Assembly: GCA_963777595.1 (NCBI GenBank)
Contig: CAVZRE010000050.1
Span: 17,192 to 81,191, forward strand
Direction: 5' to 3'
Origin: CAVVFX01 sp963777595
GTDB lineage: Bacteria > Acidobacteriota > Terriglobia > Bryobacterales > Bryobacteraceae
DNA: 64,000 nt
Shown here in pieces: positions 36,142 through 46,676 of this stretch. The position numbers were made by a program, and so were the translations under genes. A model generated the notes under the pieces. The model saw nothing but the letters and a program-made list of their open reading frames with translations. It did not search any database and was not told the DNA's origin. The number at the start of each line of letters is the position of its first letter. Position 1 is the first letter of the stretch.

Positions 36142-36654
36142 GAAAAAAACCTTTCTTGTAAAGCTAGACCCGTTTGAACTATCGTACATCGATCTGTATT
36201 GCAGGTGGATGAAAAACCAGGCAAATCTGGCCTAGGGTCAGCGGGAGCGCCTCGGTCTCGCCCCCCGGCGACGAAGGCAACGCAGGCCTCCTTTGATTGA
36301 TCACAGAGATTGATCACAGAATAGCAGACGTGAGTGCGAAATCGAACACTTGCGGTGAGGAATTTCTGATGGCTCAACGTTGCAGCCGGAGCCTCTCAAA
36401 AGCTTGTATGGGCAGCTTGCACATTAAATCTCTTGCCCGATGGGGCATGCTCGTGTCATCATGGGATCACGTGGAATGATTTAGGCCGTTTTCAGCCGGC
36501 CCGCTACTTGCAACCACGTAAAAAAGTGCTAAAGGGAAGTCGGTCTAGGTCAAAAAATTCGACCCTGGCGCCCCTTGGCTCCGGGGTTTTTTATTGCCCA
36601 ACCGGAGTTGCTGGCCTCGACCGACCTGCCCTGCGCGTGATGAAAGGGCTAGTT
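36142..36654. other. Intergenic region with a terminator-like hairpin
   Basis: About 510 bases between the divergent Oar-like receptor and the small unknown gene. It must hold promoters for both, but no strong -35/-10 pair was seen. A terminator-like structure at 36568-36593 lies about 60 bases ahead of the small gene. No known structured RNA was recognised. Confidence 0.5.
36568..36593 (+). terminator. Terminator-like hairpin ahead of a small gene
   Basis: CCCC and GGGG arms around an 8-base centre followed directly by TTTTTT. The stem is short. No gene ends immediately upstream on this strand, so it could terminate a leader or small RNA, or be an attenuator for the gene at 36655. Confidence 0.35.
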
Positions 36655-36966
36655 ATGGACGTCCGGCATCTAACCTCCGGCGCAGATGAATCGTGTGCCG
36701 TGCCCCTCGCTGGTGGGCGCGGAGAATTGCTTTCCGTTTCGGTTGCAGCCGATCCCCGAGATCTGGAGGATCTGCTCGACCGCCTGGCGCAATCGCAGTA
36801 TCCCATCGATCCGCAGATCTATCACGACGCTGAAATCGATGGCCGCAAAGCGACGCTTATCGAGTTCCCGGCATACGCGGTGTGGCTTGACGAGATTCGC
36901 ACCCTGCTTCGGGACGAGGAAGCGGTTACAATCCGTAAGTGCATGACACATACGGCGCCGAACTAA
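36655..36966 (+). CDS. Small protein of unknown function
   Basis: About 103 residues from the ATG at 36655, which has an AAGGG upstream; in-frame starts further upstream are open but read unlike protein. The sequence is acidic and soluble: VSVAADPRDLEDLLDRLAQS, IYHDAEIDGRKATLIEFPAY and WLDEIRTLLRDEEAV. No signal, membrane segment or recognised family. It overlaps the start of the next gene, an MFS transporter, by 28 bases if that uses the GTG at 36939, which suggests co-translation. Confidence 0.55.
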   Translation: MDVRHLTSGADESCAVPLAGGRGELLSVSVAADPRDLEDLLDRLAQSQYPIDPQIYHDAEIDGRKATLIEFPAYAVWLDEIRTLLRDEEAVTIRKCMTHTAPN

Positions 36967-38205
36967 ACAACGCCTCCACAAAGATTACCAGTGAACAGTG
37001 GCGAACCCTGGCCGCTGCGCACGTCGGCTACATGCTCGACGCGGCGGATGTGTTCCTTTACGCCTTCGCGCTCAACAGGATTCGAGCCGATTTCGGTCTC
37101 ACTAACGCCCAGGCGGCGCTGGGGGCCAGTTTCACGCTTCTGGCTGCTGCGGCAGGAGGAATTGGCGGAGGAATTCTCGCCGACCGCCTCGGCCGAACGA
37201 GGATGTTGGTGTACACGATCTTCATTTACAGCGTCGGCTCCGTCGGCACGGCATTGAGTACAGGTCTAGTTTCGCTGGTGTTCTGGAGATCGATTGTAGG
37301 AATCGGGCTGGGAGGCGAATGGGCCGCCGGTGCGGTTCTGGTGTCGGAAGTCCTGGCCGGCCAGGCATCGCGCCAAAGCTATCGGCTGGATGCAGTCAGG
37401 CTGGGCGATCGGCTATCTACTCGCGGCGGCAGCCTCGGCGCTGATACTGCCACGCTTTGGATGGAGGTGGTTATTCGCGGTCGGGTTTCTTCCGGCGATT
37501 ATTGCGGTGCTGATCCGGCGCCGGGTGCTGGAGCCTGAAATTTGGCGGCAGCACGTCCGCTCGAAGGCCTCAGCGTTTAGCCGTATCTTTCGTCCACCAC
37601 TCGGACGGATCACATTGCGAGCCACTGCCTTAACGACCTCGGTCCTTTTCGCCTACTGGGGTCTCTTTACCTGGTTGCCGGGATATCTTTCGGCGCCACT
37701 GAGCGCAGGCGGCGCGGGGCTCAGCATGCTTCAGGGCAGCACCTGGATGATCCCGACGCAAATCGGCGCCTTCTTCGGCTACATTACCTTTGGCTGGCTG
37801 GCGGATCGCATCGGCCGCCGTCCGGCATTCTCTCTTTACGTGGTCACCGCGGCATGCCTGACACCGCTTTACGGAGTAACGCGGTCGGAAAACCTGATCT
37901 TCCTGCTGGGTCCGTTTATCGGTTTTTTCGGAACCGGTTTTTTTAGCCTGTTCGGCGTAATGCTGGCTGAACTCTACCCGACAGCGGTGCGCGCGTCCGG
38001 TCAAGGTTTCACCTACAGTACCGGCCGGGGCTTAAGTGCGCTCGCGCCCTTCGTGGTGGGTGCGCTTGCAGATCGTTTTGGACTGGGAGCATCGCTGGCC
38101 GTCAGTTCAGCGTTCTTCCTCTGCGGTGGCATCCTTATCTGGAGTTTCCCGGAGACCGGGGGCATGGAATTTGGCGAGGAAGCACGAGCCGCACCCTTTT
38201 CATGA
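36939..38205 (+). CDS. MFS transporter (metabolite:H+ symporter type), one apparent frameshift
   Basis: Inner-membrane major facilitator of about 421 residues with 12 predicted helices once repaired. The first half has HVGYMLDAADVFLYAFALNR and GGILADRLGRTRMLV (motif A). GIGLGGEWAAGAVLVSEVL is the helix 4-5 signature of the sialate/shikimate-type MHS symporters. The frame breaks there. Reading GG at 37355-37356 as G gives SEVLPARHRAKAIGWMQSGW and continues to the stop at 38205, including FGWLADRIGRRPAF (the second motif A). Substrate is probably a monocarboxylate or similar small acid, by family only. Confidence 0.8.
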
Positions 38206-38366
38206 GCTTGCATTCGGTCCATGAGCGAACGTCGGCGCATTCCTGCGACTGCGGCCCATTTTAGGACGGACCGCAAAATAAATGCTCCGCCCCGCGGATG
38301 ACAGACAGAAAAGGCTGTCACACAAGAGATGAAAAGCGATGCTCTACCGTAGGGAAGGGGCATGCT

Positions 38367-41244
38367 GTGATACGCTCATTTCGCATGCGGAAATTAATTG
38401 TTACTTTATTTTTGTTGGGTTTGGCCGCTACGCTTGTCGCCGGACACTTTCGCCGGCCGGCCAATCTGGCCGCACAAGCCGCCGCTTCGGGACGCGAGCA
38501 GACGGTTACGTTTCTGATGACCTTCGGCTATCTCCGAGACGGCGAGAAGGATTATAGCGGCTCCATTGCCGCCAACGGAGGAACGATTCGCAATCTGGAG
38601 GGCTGGCGGTTCACGCAAAGCGACTCCCTCAATGCGCCCAGCTCCTGGAAACTGCGGATCAAGTTGCAGAACTTCGAGAACCAGCCTGACCAGCCCAACC
38701 GAATTCCCAATGGCGGAGGGGCCGCAGCACGCAACATCGTTCCGGCAGGCGTCTTCGTAACTGCAGACGCCGCTGCAACCTCCATTGCGGTGAGCACCGC
38801 ACAGGGCAACTTTGCGATAGACCTGCGGAATGTCCAGTACGGCAAACTGCTCCGGTTCCTCGATGGCGATGTGCTGGTGCAGCGCACTCCGGCGGCCGTG
38901 CGGCTTTCGCCCAAGAACGCGGAGGAGCATGATTTTCCATCCATCACCGTGGCGCCGGATGGAGCTGTCTGGACAGCATGGCAGGCCTATCAGGATCGCG
39001 GCGATAACGTTTATGCGCGCCGCGCCACCGACGCGCAGCCGATGAAGCTTACTGAGACAAAGGGCGACATCTATCGCACCTCCATCGCAGCCGACAGCAA
39101 GGGCGGCATTCACGTAGTCTGGTCAGAACGGACGGACATCGACTGGAATCTGTACGAGCGGGTTTACAACGGAACCGCATGGAGCCCTCGCCGCACGATC
39201 ACGACCAGCGCAACCAGTCCGAACATGTTCCACAAGCTGGTGCAGGCCACCGGCGCGGGTCCGCTTCATCTCATTTGGGTCGGCTATGAGGGCGGACAAG
39301 TCCTATCTATATCTGAGCAGTTGGAATGGCTCCGGATGGGACACCGGGAAGCGTATGAGCGAGGCCAGCGTGTGGGCGCCCGACGGCGCCGTGGCCAAAG
39401 ACGGCAATCTATATCTGGCCTGGGACAGTTATCGCGACGGCAACTACGACGTCTTCTTCCGCCGCGTGCGTCCGGACGGCACGCCGGACGAGATCGAACA
39501 GGTCACCAAGTCGCCACGATTCGAAGCCCATCCGTCGCTCGCGATCGATGGACAGGGGCGTCCGTGGATGGCGTGGGACGAATCCGGCGCAAGCTGGGGA
39601 AAGGATTGGACGCACGAAGACATTTATCGTTCGACAACCCTCTACGCCAATCGATCGATCAATGTGGCGATCAAAGATGGCGGCGTGTGGAAGAAAGGTC
39701 CGGATTTTTCGGCGGCTGTTCCGGACCGATTGCGCCGTTACTGGCAACTTCCGCATCTGACCACCGATGCCAATGGCCGCATTTGGGCCCTCTTCCAGAT
39801 GCGATCGAGCGCCATCAACAATCGCGAAGATTTCTGGTGTGCCGGCGGCTTATGGGATCTCTATCTGACCACGGTCGATAAAGGCTACTGGCAGCCGGCT
39901 GCGATGGTTCCTGACTCCACGGGCCGTCCTGAGACGCCGGTGCAGATCGTGTCCGGAGGGTCGCGCGTCTTCATGACTTGGGCCCTCGACGGCCGGCATT
40001 ACGGCAAAATCGTGCCCGGCTTCCAGGGAGCCACCATGGTCCATTACGACGTCGATATGGCGTCGATCTCCGGTAGCGGAGATAGCGGAAACGTGGAGCT
40101 CACAGCATTTCAACAGGGAGGAGGCGGGCCGAATGCGGCCGCGCAGGTGACCGAGCCGAATGAGAAAGAAGATGTAGCGCGAGTTCGCGGGTACCGAATG
40201 AACGTGAACGGGACGGAATACCGCATTCTGCGCGGCGACTTCCATCGCCACACGGAGATCTCGAATGACGGGTCGGGCGATGGATCGATAGAAGATTACT
40301 ATCGCTACAACCTGGACGTTGCTTCGATGGATACGGGCATTCTCACCGACCACAATATGGGCGGCGACGTGGAGTACAGTTGGTGGCGCACCGAGAAGTC
40401 GTACGATCTTTTCAGGATTCGCGGACGCTATCTGCCGCTCTTCGGCTATGAGCGAAGCGTCAATTATCCAAATGGCCATCGCAATGTAGTGTTCGATCAT
40501 CGGGGAGTGCGAACGCTGCCGGTGGGCCCCGACGAGAATCAGGGCCGGGCCAATAGCGGGGGCATCATCTATCCGTATCTGCGCCAGAATCGCGGGATTT
40601 GCATGGAGCATTCCCTGGCCACGGACCAGGGGACCGACTGGCGCGACAACGACACCAACCTGGAGCCGCTGGTAGAGATTTATCAGGGCTATCACGCGGC
40701 CTATGAATACGCTGGGGGGCCTCGGGCGGAGAGCGCCAACGATCACGTGACTATCCACGGTCCTTACCGGCCGCTGGGTTTCTGGTGGAATGCGCTGGAT
40801 AAGGGTCTGCTGCTCGGTGTGCAGGCCAGCTCGGATCATATCTCGACGCACGTGAGTTATGCGCTACTATTGACGCCACAGGTGGACCGGACGACCATTG
40901 TCGAAAATATGCGGCAACGGCATGCCTATGCCGCGACCAGCAACATCGTGCTCGATTTCCAGGCGGAAGAAGCCAATGGCAAAAAGCATTTGCAGGGCGA
41001 GTGGATCGAAAAAGCCGGCCCGATTCGCCTGACGGCAAAGATCATGGGCACAGACCTCATTAAGCGGGTGGAGTTAATTCGGAACGGTAAGTTCGTCTAT
41101 TCGCAGGAACCCAATCAGAAGAACTACAACCTGGAGTTCGCGGATCAGACGCCGCCTGCAGGGCGCAGTTATTACTATGTGCGAGTCCTGCAGCTCGATC
41201 GCAATCTGGCATGGAGTTCGCCGATCTGGGTGGGGCAGCGGTAA
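38367..41244 (+). CDS. Secreted beta-propeller (sialidase-like) / PHP-domain protein, one apparent frameshift
   Basis: Exported protein of about 958 residues. The GTG at 38367 lies 6 bases after AGGGAAGGGG; the ATG at 38385 is an alternative. Both give a signal peptide (LIVTLFLLGLAATLVAGHF). The middle is made of sialidase-like propeller blades: PSITVAPDGAVWTAWQAYQD, TSIAADSKGGIHVVWSE and HPSLAIDGQGRPWMAWDESG. From about residue 610 there is a PHP-type metallo-phosphoesterase module with RGDFHRHTEIS and GILTDHNMGG as metal ligands. The C-terminus is a short beta domain. The frame breaks at 39294-39297; reading GG as G gives EGDKSYLYLSSWNGSG and continuity. The stop is 10 bases before the next gene. 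Confidence 0.7.
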
Positions 41245-41254
41245 ACTCGGACGC

Positions 41255-42664
41255 ATGCGCCTCACCGCCGCGTTGGTCCTGCTCGCCGTGCTAACCGGCG
41301 GGTGGGACAGCAAGATCCATTCGGGCATCATCCACGCATCCCTTATGGCGATCCCGCCGGGAGATCGCATCCAGGAGCACTGGGGCGACGAGGTCTGGCG
41401 TCTACACGAATACGTTCAGATGGCCGACTGGATCAATACGCTGGTGTCGCAACGGGAAGATTGGGACACAGGCGGCCAAACGCTCGAGCAGCCCGGTATT
41501 CAGTTCTTTGCCAACGACTACCTGCTGTTTCCCTCAGCGCCGCACGCGTTTCAACACCTGGCTCCGGACGTGAAGGCGACCTACCGGCCGTACTTTCTTC
41601 GCGCGCTGCAGGCGCTACGCATGGAGTCTTCCGCCAATGCCGCGCGCTGGACGGGCAGCCTGCTGCATTTCGTCACGGATTCCGGCTCGCCGCCGCACGC
41701 TATCGGGTTGCACGGTTCCGCTCATACCAAGATGGAATCGTGGCTGGACACTTCGGTCATCGATCTGAGCGAATATCATCCGAAGATGTTAGGCGAGAAC
41801 GATGAAGCCGCGGTGCAGGGGCTGGCCGCGCGCATGGATGACTTAATTGCATTCAGCGCCATCCGCGCCAACGCGATGCTTCCTTTCGTGAAGGTGGACG
41901 ACCGCGCCCACATGGAGCCTCTCGCTGTAGAATCAGCCGCGGAAACGGCACGAGTCGCCGCGGATGTCATCCATACCTTACTGCAACTCACCGACCCCGA
42001 AACGAAGAGCGCTGGAGCCTCCTTCATCGCAACTATAACTGCCCCCGCGGTGGACGGAGTACCCAATCTCCCGGCGAAGCTCGTCCTGATGGAGACCGGT
42101 TACTCGACGTTGTCCGAGGAAGCACTACCGGCGTTTCACGCCTATCGCGGAGTGTTCTCGCTGCGGAACATTCCTCCCGGAGCCTATCGAATGGCGATCG
42201 AGCGGATCGGCAGCCAAACACTCTACCTTCCACCGGTCACCCTGAAGCCCGGCGAAAGGCTTCGCACCGACTACGCGCTTCAGGCCACGCCGATCCCGGG
42301 CAATCTGGTTCCCAATCCCGACCTCAAGCTGCACTGGCTCACGCGCGACGCTCCCGATCACTGGCGCCTGGACGCTCCGCGTCATCAATGGCTCTCCGAC
42401 GACATTCCCGTGATCCCTGGGCAGGCCTATCGTACGGGCTGCGAACTTCGCGGCCAGGCTGCCGGCGGCGTCGAATTGCAATGGATGGCGCACGCGTGGG
42501 AGAACATGAAAACGGCCACGATACCGTTCGATTTCGCCAAATCATCCCAAGCCGAAATGTCCGTTACTGCGCCGGCGGGAGCGATCTTCGTGCGCTTTAT
42601 CGTCAAGTCGCAAAAGGACCCCTCCTCCGCGGTCGCCGAAGTCTTTCTACGGCCTCGCCAGTAA
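41255..42664 (+). CDS. Exported zinc-dependent phospholipase C-like protein
   Basis: A 469-residue secreted protein. The ATG at 41255, 10 bases after the preceding stop, gives the signal peptide MRLTAALVLLAVLTGGW; the residue after it (WDSKIH) matches the mature N-terminal Trp typical of zinc phospholipase C / S1-P1 nuclease folds. Helical-core motifs are IHSGIIHASLM, LLHFVTDSGSPPHAIGLHG and SAHTKMESWLD, supplying His/Asp zinc ligands. From about residue 260 a beta domain like a carboxypeptidase-regulatory module follows, then a carbohydrate-binding-like C-terminus. With the PHP protein before it and the TonB receptor after it, a phosphoester-scavenging role is possible but unproven. Confidence 0.65.
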   Translation: MRLTAALVLLAVLTGGWDSKIHSGIIHASLMAIPPGDRIQEHWGDEVWRLHEYVQMADWINTLVSQREDWDTGGQTLEQPGIQFFANDYLLFPSAPHAFQHLAPDVKATYRPYFLRALQALRMESSANAARWTGSLLHFVTDSGSPPHAIGLHGSAHTKMESWLDTSVIDLSEYHPKMLGENDEAAVQGLAARMDDLIAFSAIRANAMLPFVKVDDRAHMEPLAVESAAETARVAADVIHTLLQLTDPETKSAGASFIATITAPAVDGVPNLPAKLVLMETGYSTLSEEALPAFHAYRGVFSLRNIPPGAYRMAIERIGSQTLYLPPVTLKPGERLRTDYALQATPIPGNLVPNPDLKLHWLTRDAPDHWRLDAPRHQWLSDDIPVIPGQAYRTGCELRGQAAGGVELQWMAHAWENMKTATIPFDFAKSSQAEMSVTAPAGAIFVRFIVKSQKDPSSAVAEVFLRPRQ

Positions 42665-42667
42665 AGT

Positions 42668-42687
42668 AGCCCGAACCCCGACGGGCT
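42668..42687. repeat. Inverted repeat after the phospholipase-like gene
   Basis: AGCCCG and CGGGCT arms around 8 bases, starting 4 bases after the stop at 42664. It is not followed by a T-run, so factor-independent termination is doubtful. Confidence 0.4.
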
Positions 42688-42814
42688 GGAACACGGAGCG
42701 AAGGCAGTTGAGAGAACGGGAAAGCGTATTTTGCAGCACGACCGAGCCATGCCGGGGCAGATTCCCATACCACCTCTTGAAACAATCTGTAAGATCGTTT
42801 AAGGACTAAGTTTG

Positions 42815-45274
42815 ATGCAGCGCGCACCCCGACTCGTGATCCTTGCCTTTTTTGCCGTCTCCGCTGCGAAGTCCCAGGTCAGTTTAAAGGGTCGCGTTGT
42901 AGATGAAGACGGCGCTCCACTGGCCCGCGCCAGGATTTCCGCGCGCCTGGCGGATGGAGCCCCGCTGACAATCGAAACCGGCCCCACCGGCGCTTTTGCT
43001 CTGAAGGTCCCGGTGCCTGGCACCTACCGCGTTACGGTGCAGCGGACAGGATTCTTCCAGTTGCCGGAGCGTCCTATCGAGGTTGGACCCGACACGCCCG
43101 AGATGACTTTGGTTCTCAATCCGAATCGCGAAATTTTTCAGACGGTGAACGTGGGTGAATCATCCTCTCCCGTCGACCCCGATCAGACGGAGCGTGAACA
43201 GCGTTTGAGCGGCACAGAAGTGAACGACATTCCATATCCGGCTACGCAAAGTTTCAAGAACTCCCTCCGGCTGATCCCGGGGGTGGTGGAGGATCCAGCC
43301 GCGGGCGTGCACTTCCATGGAGGCGCGGAATACCAGACACAGTACACGCTCGACGGGTTCAACATCACCGACCCGATCACCGGTCATTTCGGCACCACGC
43401 TGGCCGTTGAGGGCATTCGTTCCGTGAATGTGCTCAGCTCCGGCGAGCCGGCACAATACGGCCACGGTTCGGCCGGGACGATGGCGGTGCGTATCGAAAA
43501 CGGTACGGATCAGTATCACTTCACGGCGACGAATTTCATTCCGGGATTTGATACGCGTAATGGGGTCAGGCCCGGGGACTGGTCTCCTCGCGCGCGATTC
43601 TCCGGACCCCTGTACAAAGGCCGCGCCTGGTTCTCCGACAGTATCACCGGCGGCTACAATTCGGGTATCGTGACAGGGCTGCCGCGGGGGCAGAATACCA
43701 ATTCCTCCTGGTCTGCCGGCAACCTTTTTCACGCCCAGGTAAACCTCACCCAATCAAATATCCTCTTCGGAGATTTCCTGGCGAACTTCACCAGCCAGGC
43801 GCACTCCGGGCTCGGAGCGCTTGACCCCATCACTACCACCAGTTCCCGCCATTCGAACGAATTCCTGGGCGCGGTGAAGGATTCACAGGCCTGGCGATCG
43901 GGCGCTTATATCGAGCTTGGCCTGGCGTTTCATCGAGTGCTGCATCAATCCACGCCGCAAGGCTCCAATCCGTACATCATTTCGCCCGAGGGCCGCAGCG
44001 GCAACTACTTCGTAAACTCTACCGAGCACGGGGGGAACAAGCAGGTCTTCATTAATTTCTTCCCGCCGGCGCTGCACTGGATGGGACGTCATCAGTTGCA
44101 AACCGGCGGGGATTATCAGCGGCTGGATTACACGGCTGGTTTCAAGCGCACCAGCTACGAAATCATAGGGCTGGACGGTCTGCCGGAGTATGTAACCAGT
44201 TTCGGAGCTCCCAGCAATTTCCACCTTGCAAACACCGAGACCGCGACCTACATTCAGGACCATTGGACGCCCCTTAAACCGCTTGCAATCGATGCCGGTC
44301 TTCGCCAGGATTGGGATCAACTAACTGGCCGTAGCGTGCTGGCCCCGAGGCTGGCGATGGCCTGGTCACCGTTCAAAGACTCCCGGACCAAGTTGCTGGC
44401 CGGCTACGCGATGCTTTACGACGCGTCGAACCTGGCAACTTTTGCGCTACCCTTCGATCAGCAGCCGGTCACCACTCCTTTTTCTCCCGCGGGCGTCCCT
44501 GGAACTCCCTACGCGACCACCTTTCTTCCCGGTCACAATCTCCAACTGCCGCGCTTCAACCAACTCAGCGCGGGCGTCGAACACGATTTTGGACATGGCT
44601 TTTATGGAACTGCCGACTGGCTCCGCAAGCGAGGCAGCGATGGCTTCGTCTACGCTCCGGTCAATGGCACGCAGCCGATCAGCGAACAGCAGTATTATCC
44701 CGGCGCGATTGGAGGGGGCGAGTACATGCTGTCCAATCTGCGGCGGGATCGCTATGACGAATATTCCGTTACACTTCGCCAGTCCCTGCCCCATCAATAC
44801 GAATGGATGGTCAGTTATGTCCACTCGCACGCGCTTTCGAATGCGGTGCTCGACACCAACATCGACCAGACGCTGCAGGTCTCGAATAATTTCGGTCCCA
44901 TGCCATGGGATTCGCCCAACCGTTTTTTGAGCGAGGGCTACCTGCCGGTGCACTTCAAGGATTGGGCCATCGCCTACCTTGCAGACTGGCGGACGGGCTT
45001 TCCGTTCTCGGTCGTCAACCCTGCGAATCAGATCATTGGAACGGTCGACTCGCAGCGCTACGGTTCAAATTTCGATCTCAATCTTCACGTGGAACGCCGG
45101 TTCGTATTATTCCGCTATCGCCTGGCTCTCCGGGTGGGTGCAAACAACCTGACCGACCACCGCAACGCGACGGCAGTCAACAACGTGCTGGGAGCGCCGG
45201 ATTTCATGCACTTCTATGGGGATGAAGGGAGACACCTGGTGGTCAGGATCCGGATGTTCGGCCGGGTGAAGTAG
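42815..45274 (+). CDS. Oar-like TonB-dependent receptor with carboxypeptidase-regulatory domain
   Basis: Outer-membrane receptor of 819 residues, shorter than its relative at 33-36 kb. AAGGA precedes the ATG at 42815. A signal peptide (LVILAFFAVSAAKSQ) leads into the regulatory sandwich LKGRVVDEDGAPLARARISA. The plug has NDIPYPATQSFKNSLRLIPG, YTLDGFNITDPITGHF and EPAQYGHGSAGTMAVRIENG. The barrel ends LVVRIRMFGRVK, without a final aromatic residue. It lies 150 bases after the phospholipase-like gene in the same direction and may belong to the same functional unit. Confidence 0.88.
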   Translation: MQRAPRLVILAFFAVSAAKSQVSLKGRVVDEDGAPLARARISARLADGAPLTIETGPTGAFALKVPVPGTYRVTVQRTGFFQLPERPIEVGPDTPEMTLVLNPNREIFQTVNVGESSSPVDPDQTEREQRLSGTEVNDIPYPATQSFKNSLRLIPGVVEDPAAGVHFHGGAEYQTQYTLDGFNITDPITGHFGTTLAVEGIRSVNVLSSGEPAQYGHGSAGTMAVRIENGTDQYHFTATNFIPGFDTRNGVRPGDWSPRARFSGPLYKGRAWFSDSITGGYNSGIVTGLPRGQNTNSSWSAGNLFHAQVNLTQSNILFGDFLANFTSQAHSGLGALDPITTTSSRHSNEFLGAVKDSQAWRSGAYIELGLAFHRVLHQSTPQGSNPYIISPEGRSGNYFVNSTEHGGNKQVFINFFPPALHWMGRHQLQTGGDYQRLDYTAGFKRTSYEIIGLDGLPEYVTSFGAPSNFHLANTETATYIQDHWTPLKPLAIDAGLRQDWDQLTGRSVLAPRLAMAWSPFKDSRTKLLAGYAMLYDASNLATFALPFDQQPVTTPFSPAGVPGTPYATTFLPGHNLQLPRFNQLSAGVEHDFGHGFYGTADWLRKRGSDGFVYAPVNGTQPISEQQYYPGAIGGGEYMLSNLRRDRYDEYSVTLRQSLPHQYEWMVSYVHSHALSNAVLDTNIDQTLQVSNNFGPMPWDSPNRFLSEGYLPVHFKDWAIAYLADWRTGFPFSVVNPANQIIGTVDSQRYGSNFDLNLHVERRFVLFRYRLALRVGANNLTDHRNATAVNNVLGAPDFMHFYGDEGRHLVVRIRMFGRVK

Positions 45275-45316
45275 TAGCCTTGCCACTCGCGCCGGGCGAC
45301 GGATGCGAGGGTCTAT

Positions 45317-46535
45317 CTAACGGTCAGCGACGCTGCCGTCGGCGAAACGTGAATTGGAGCGATTCACCGGCTTGTACGGGTGTTCAGCCGCAACCTTCTC
45401 ATTCAGTTCCACGCCCAAGCCCGGCTTTGACGGCAACTCGGCAAACCCGTTCTTCACGACCACCGAGCCGCCATTGAACAGATCCTTGACCCACTGATCG
45501 TTTTTGGGTGCATACTCCTGGATCGTGCAGGCCGGCGTGGTGGCGTCGACATGCAAGGACGCCATGGTGCTGACTTCGCTCTGCGGATTATGCGGCGCCA
45601 TCTCGATCCGGAAGGTCTCCGCCAGTACGCCGATCTTCTTCAACTCCAGAATTCCGCCCGCGTGACAGACATCGGGCTGAATGTAACTCACCAGGTGCCG
45701 CGTGCAGAATTCTGCGAAACCATATTTCGTGAATGCGCGCTCGCCGGTGGCTAGCGGCGCCTTGGTTTTGTTGCGCAGCAGTTCCAGTTCGCCGTAGTCT
45801 TCGATCTGTGTCGGCTCTTCCACCCACATGGGGCGCAGGCTCTCGATGCTGGTGCAAAACTCGATCGCCATCACGGTGGTCAGGATGCCGTGCGCGTCGA
45901 TCGCGATATCGAACTCGTCGCCGACGGCCTTGCGTGCGGCTTCGAATCTGCGTGCGCCTTCCTTCACGGCGTGATAGGGGATCACGAGATCCTTCTCGAC
46001 TGTGATGAAGCCCGACTTGGCCGCCGTGTAGCCCTCCTCTTTGGCCCGCAGAAAATCTTCTGGAGTCGCTGCCGACATCCTTATACATACGGATGCGCTG
46101 CCGCGCCGCGCCGCCTAGCAATTTGTAGACCGGCACACCGAGCGCCTGTCCCAGGATGTCCCAGAGCGCGATCTCGATCGCGCTGATGGCGGAATTCAAA
46201 ATTGGGCCGCCGCGCCATCGCGGATAGCGAAACATGGCTTGCCACAGGAATTCGATATCAGTGGGATCTTTGCCGACGAGAAACCGCTCGTGCTCCATGA
46301 TGGCCTGCGCGACCGTGGCCTCTTTGCTGGTGACCGACCCTTCGCCGAGTCCAACCAGCCCCTGGTTGGTGTAGACCTTGCAGTAGACCCAGTTGACCGT
46401 CCCCGCATTCACCACGAACGTTTTGAGTCCGGTGATCTTCAGGTTGAGTGCCTTGGCAGCGGGGCGGACGCTGTCGAACGCGGCCAGCCGGAGGGGCCAG
46501 GCGAGGGCCGACGCCAATAGAGTACGGCGGGTCAT
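45317..46535 (-). CDS. Mandelate racemase / galactonate dehydratase-like enolase-superfamily enzyme, one apparent frameshift
   Basis: Sugar-acid dehydratase of the enolase superfamily, about 405 residues. The N-terminus MTRRTLLASALAWPLRLAAF is a Tat-like signal (an ATG three codons upstream is also possible). The capping domain has NWVYCKVYTNQGLVGLGEG and AISAIEIALWDILGQALGVP. The barrel has FDIAIDAHG, WVEEPTQIEDYGEL, ATGERAFTKYGF and QPDVCHAGGILELKKIG, giving the Asp/Glu/Glu metal ligands, then MAPHNPQSEVSTMA with the catalytic His. The frame breaks near 46072-46073; one fewer C (G on the coding strand) gives YKDVAATPEDFLRAKEEGY. It is divergent from the TetR gene and has a palindromic operator 50 bases upstream. 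Confidence 0.82.
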
Positions 46536-46584
46536 GCACGCCATGATATCGCGCCGCCGGCAACCGGTCTCTGAGCCTCAGTTA

Positions 46585-46596
46585 TGAACGTGTTCA
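46585..46596. promoter_or_regulatory. Palindromic operator, copy 1
   Basis: TGAACGTGTTCA, arms TGAAC/GTTCA, 50 bases from the dehydratase start. An identical 12-mer occurs 66 bases further on. Likely TetR-family binding site. Confidence 0.6.
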
Positions 46597-46604
46597 GATT
46601 TCGC

Positions 46605-46650
46605 TTGACATTCCCGCAGAGTAAAGCGGATTCTTAGGTTGAATATAAAT
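46605..46650 (+). promoter_or_regulatory. Possible promoter between the two operators
   Basis: TTGACA at 46605-46610 is a perfect -35 hexamer; the -10 is unclear, with AT-rich sequence (TATAAA at 46644) too far for the usual spacing. It is bracketed by the two operator copies, as expected for a repressor-controlled promoter. Confidence 0.4.
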
Positions 46651-46662
46651 TGAACGTGTTCA
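46651..46662. promoter_or_regulatory. Palindromic operator, copy 2
   Basis: Second perfect copy of TGAACGTGTTCA, just upstream of a GAAAGAGG ribosome-binding-like sequence and a 31-codon frame, and 159 bases ahead of the TetR start. Confidence 0.6.
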
Positions 46663-46676
46663 GAAAGAGGTTCCCG

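Noticed and set aside
36300..36600. Possible 6S, SRP, RNase P or tmRNA gene
   Set aside because: None of the conserved sequence blocks of these RNAs was found in the region.
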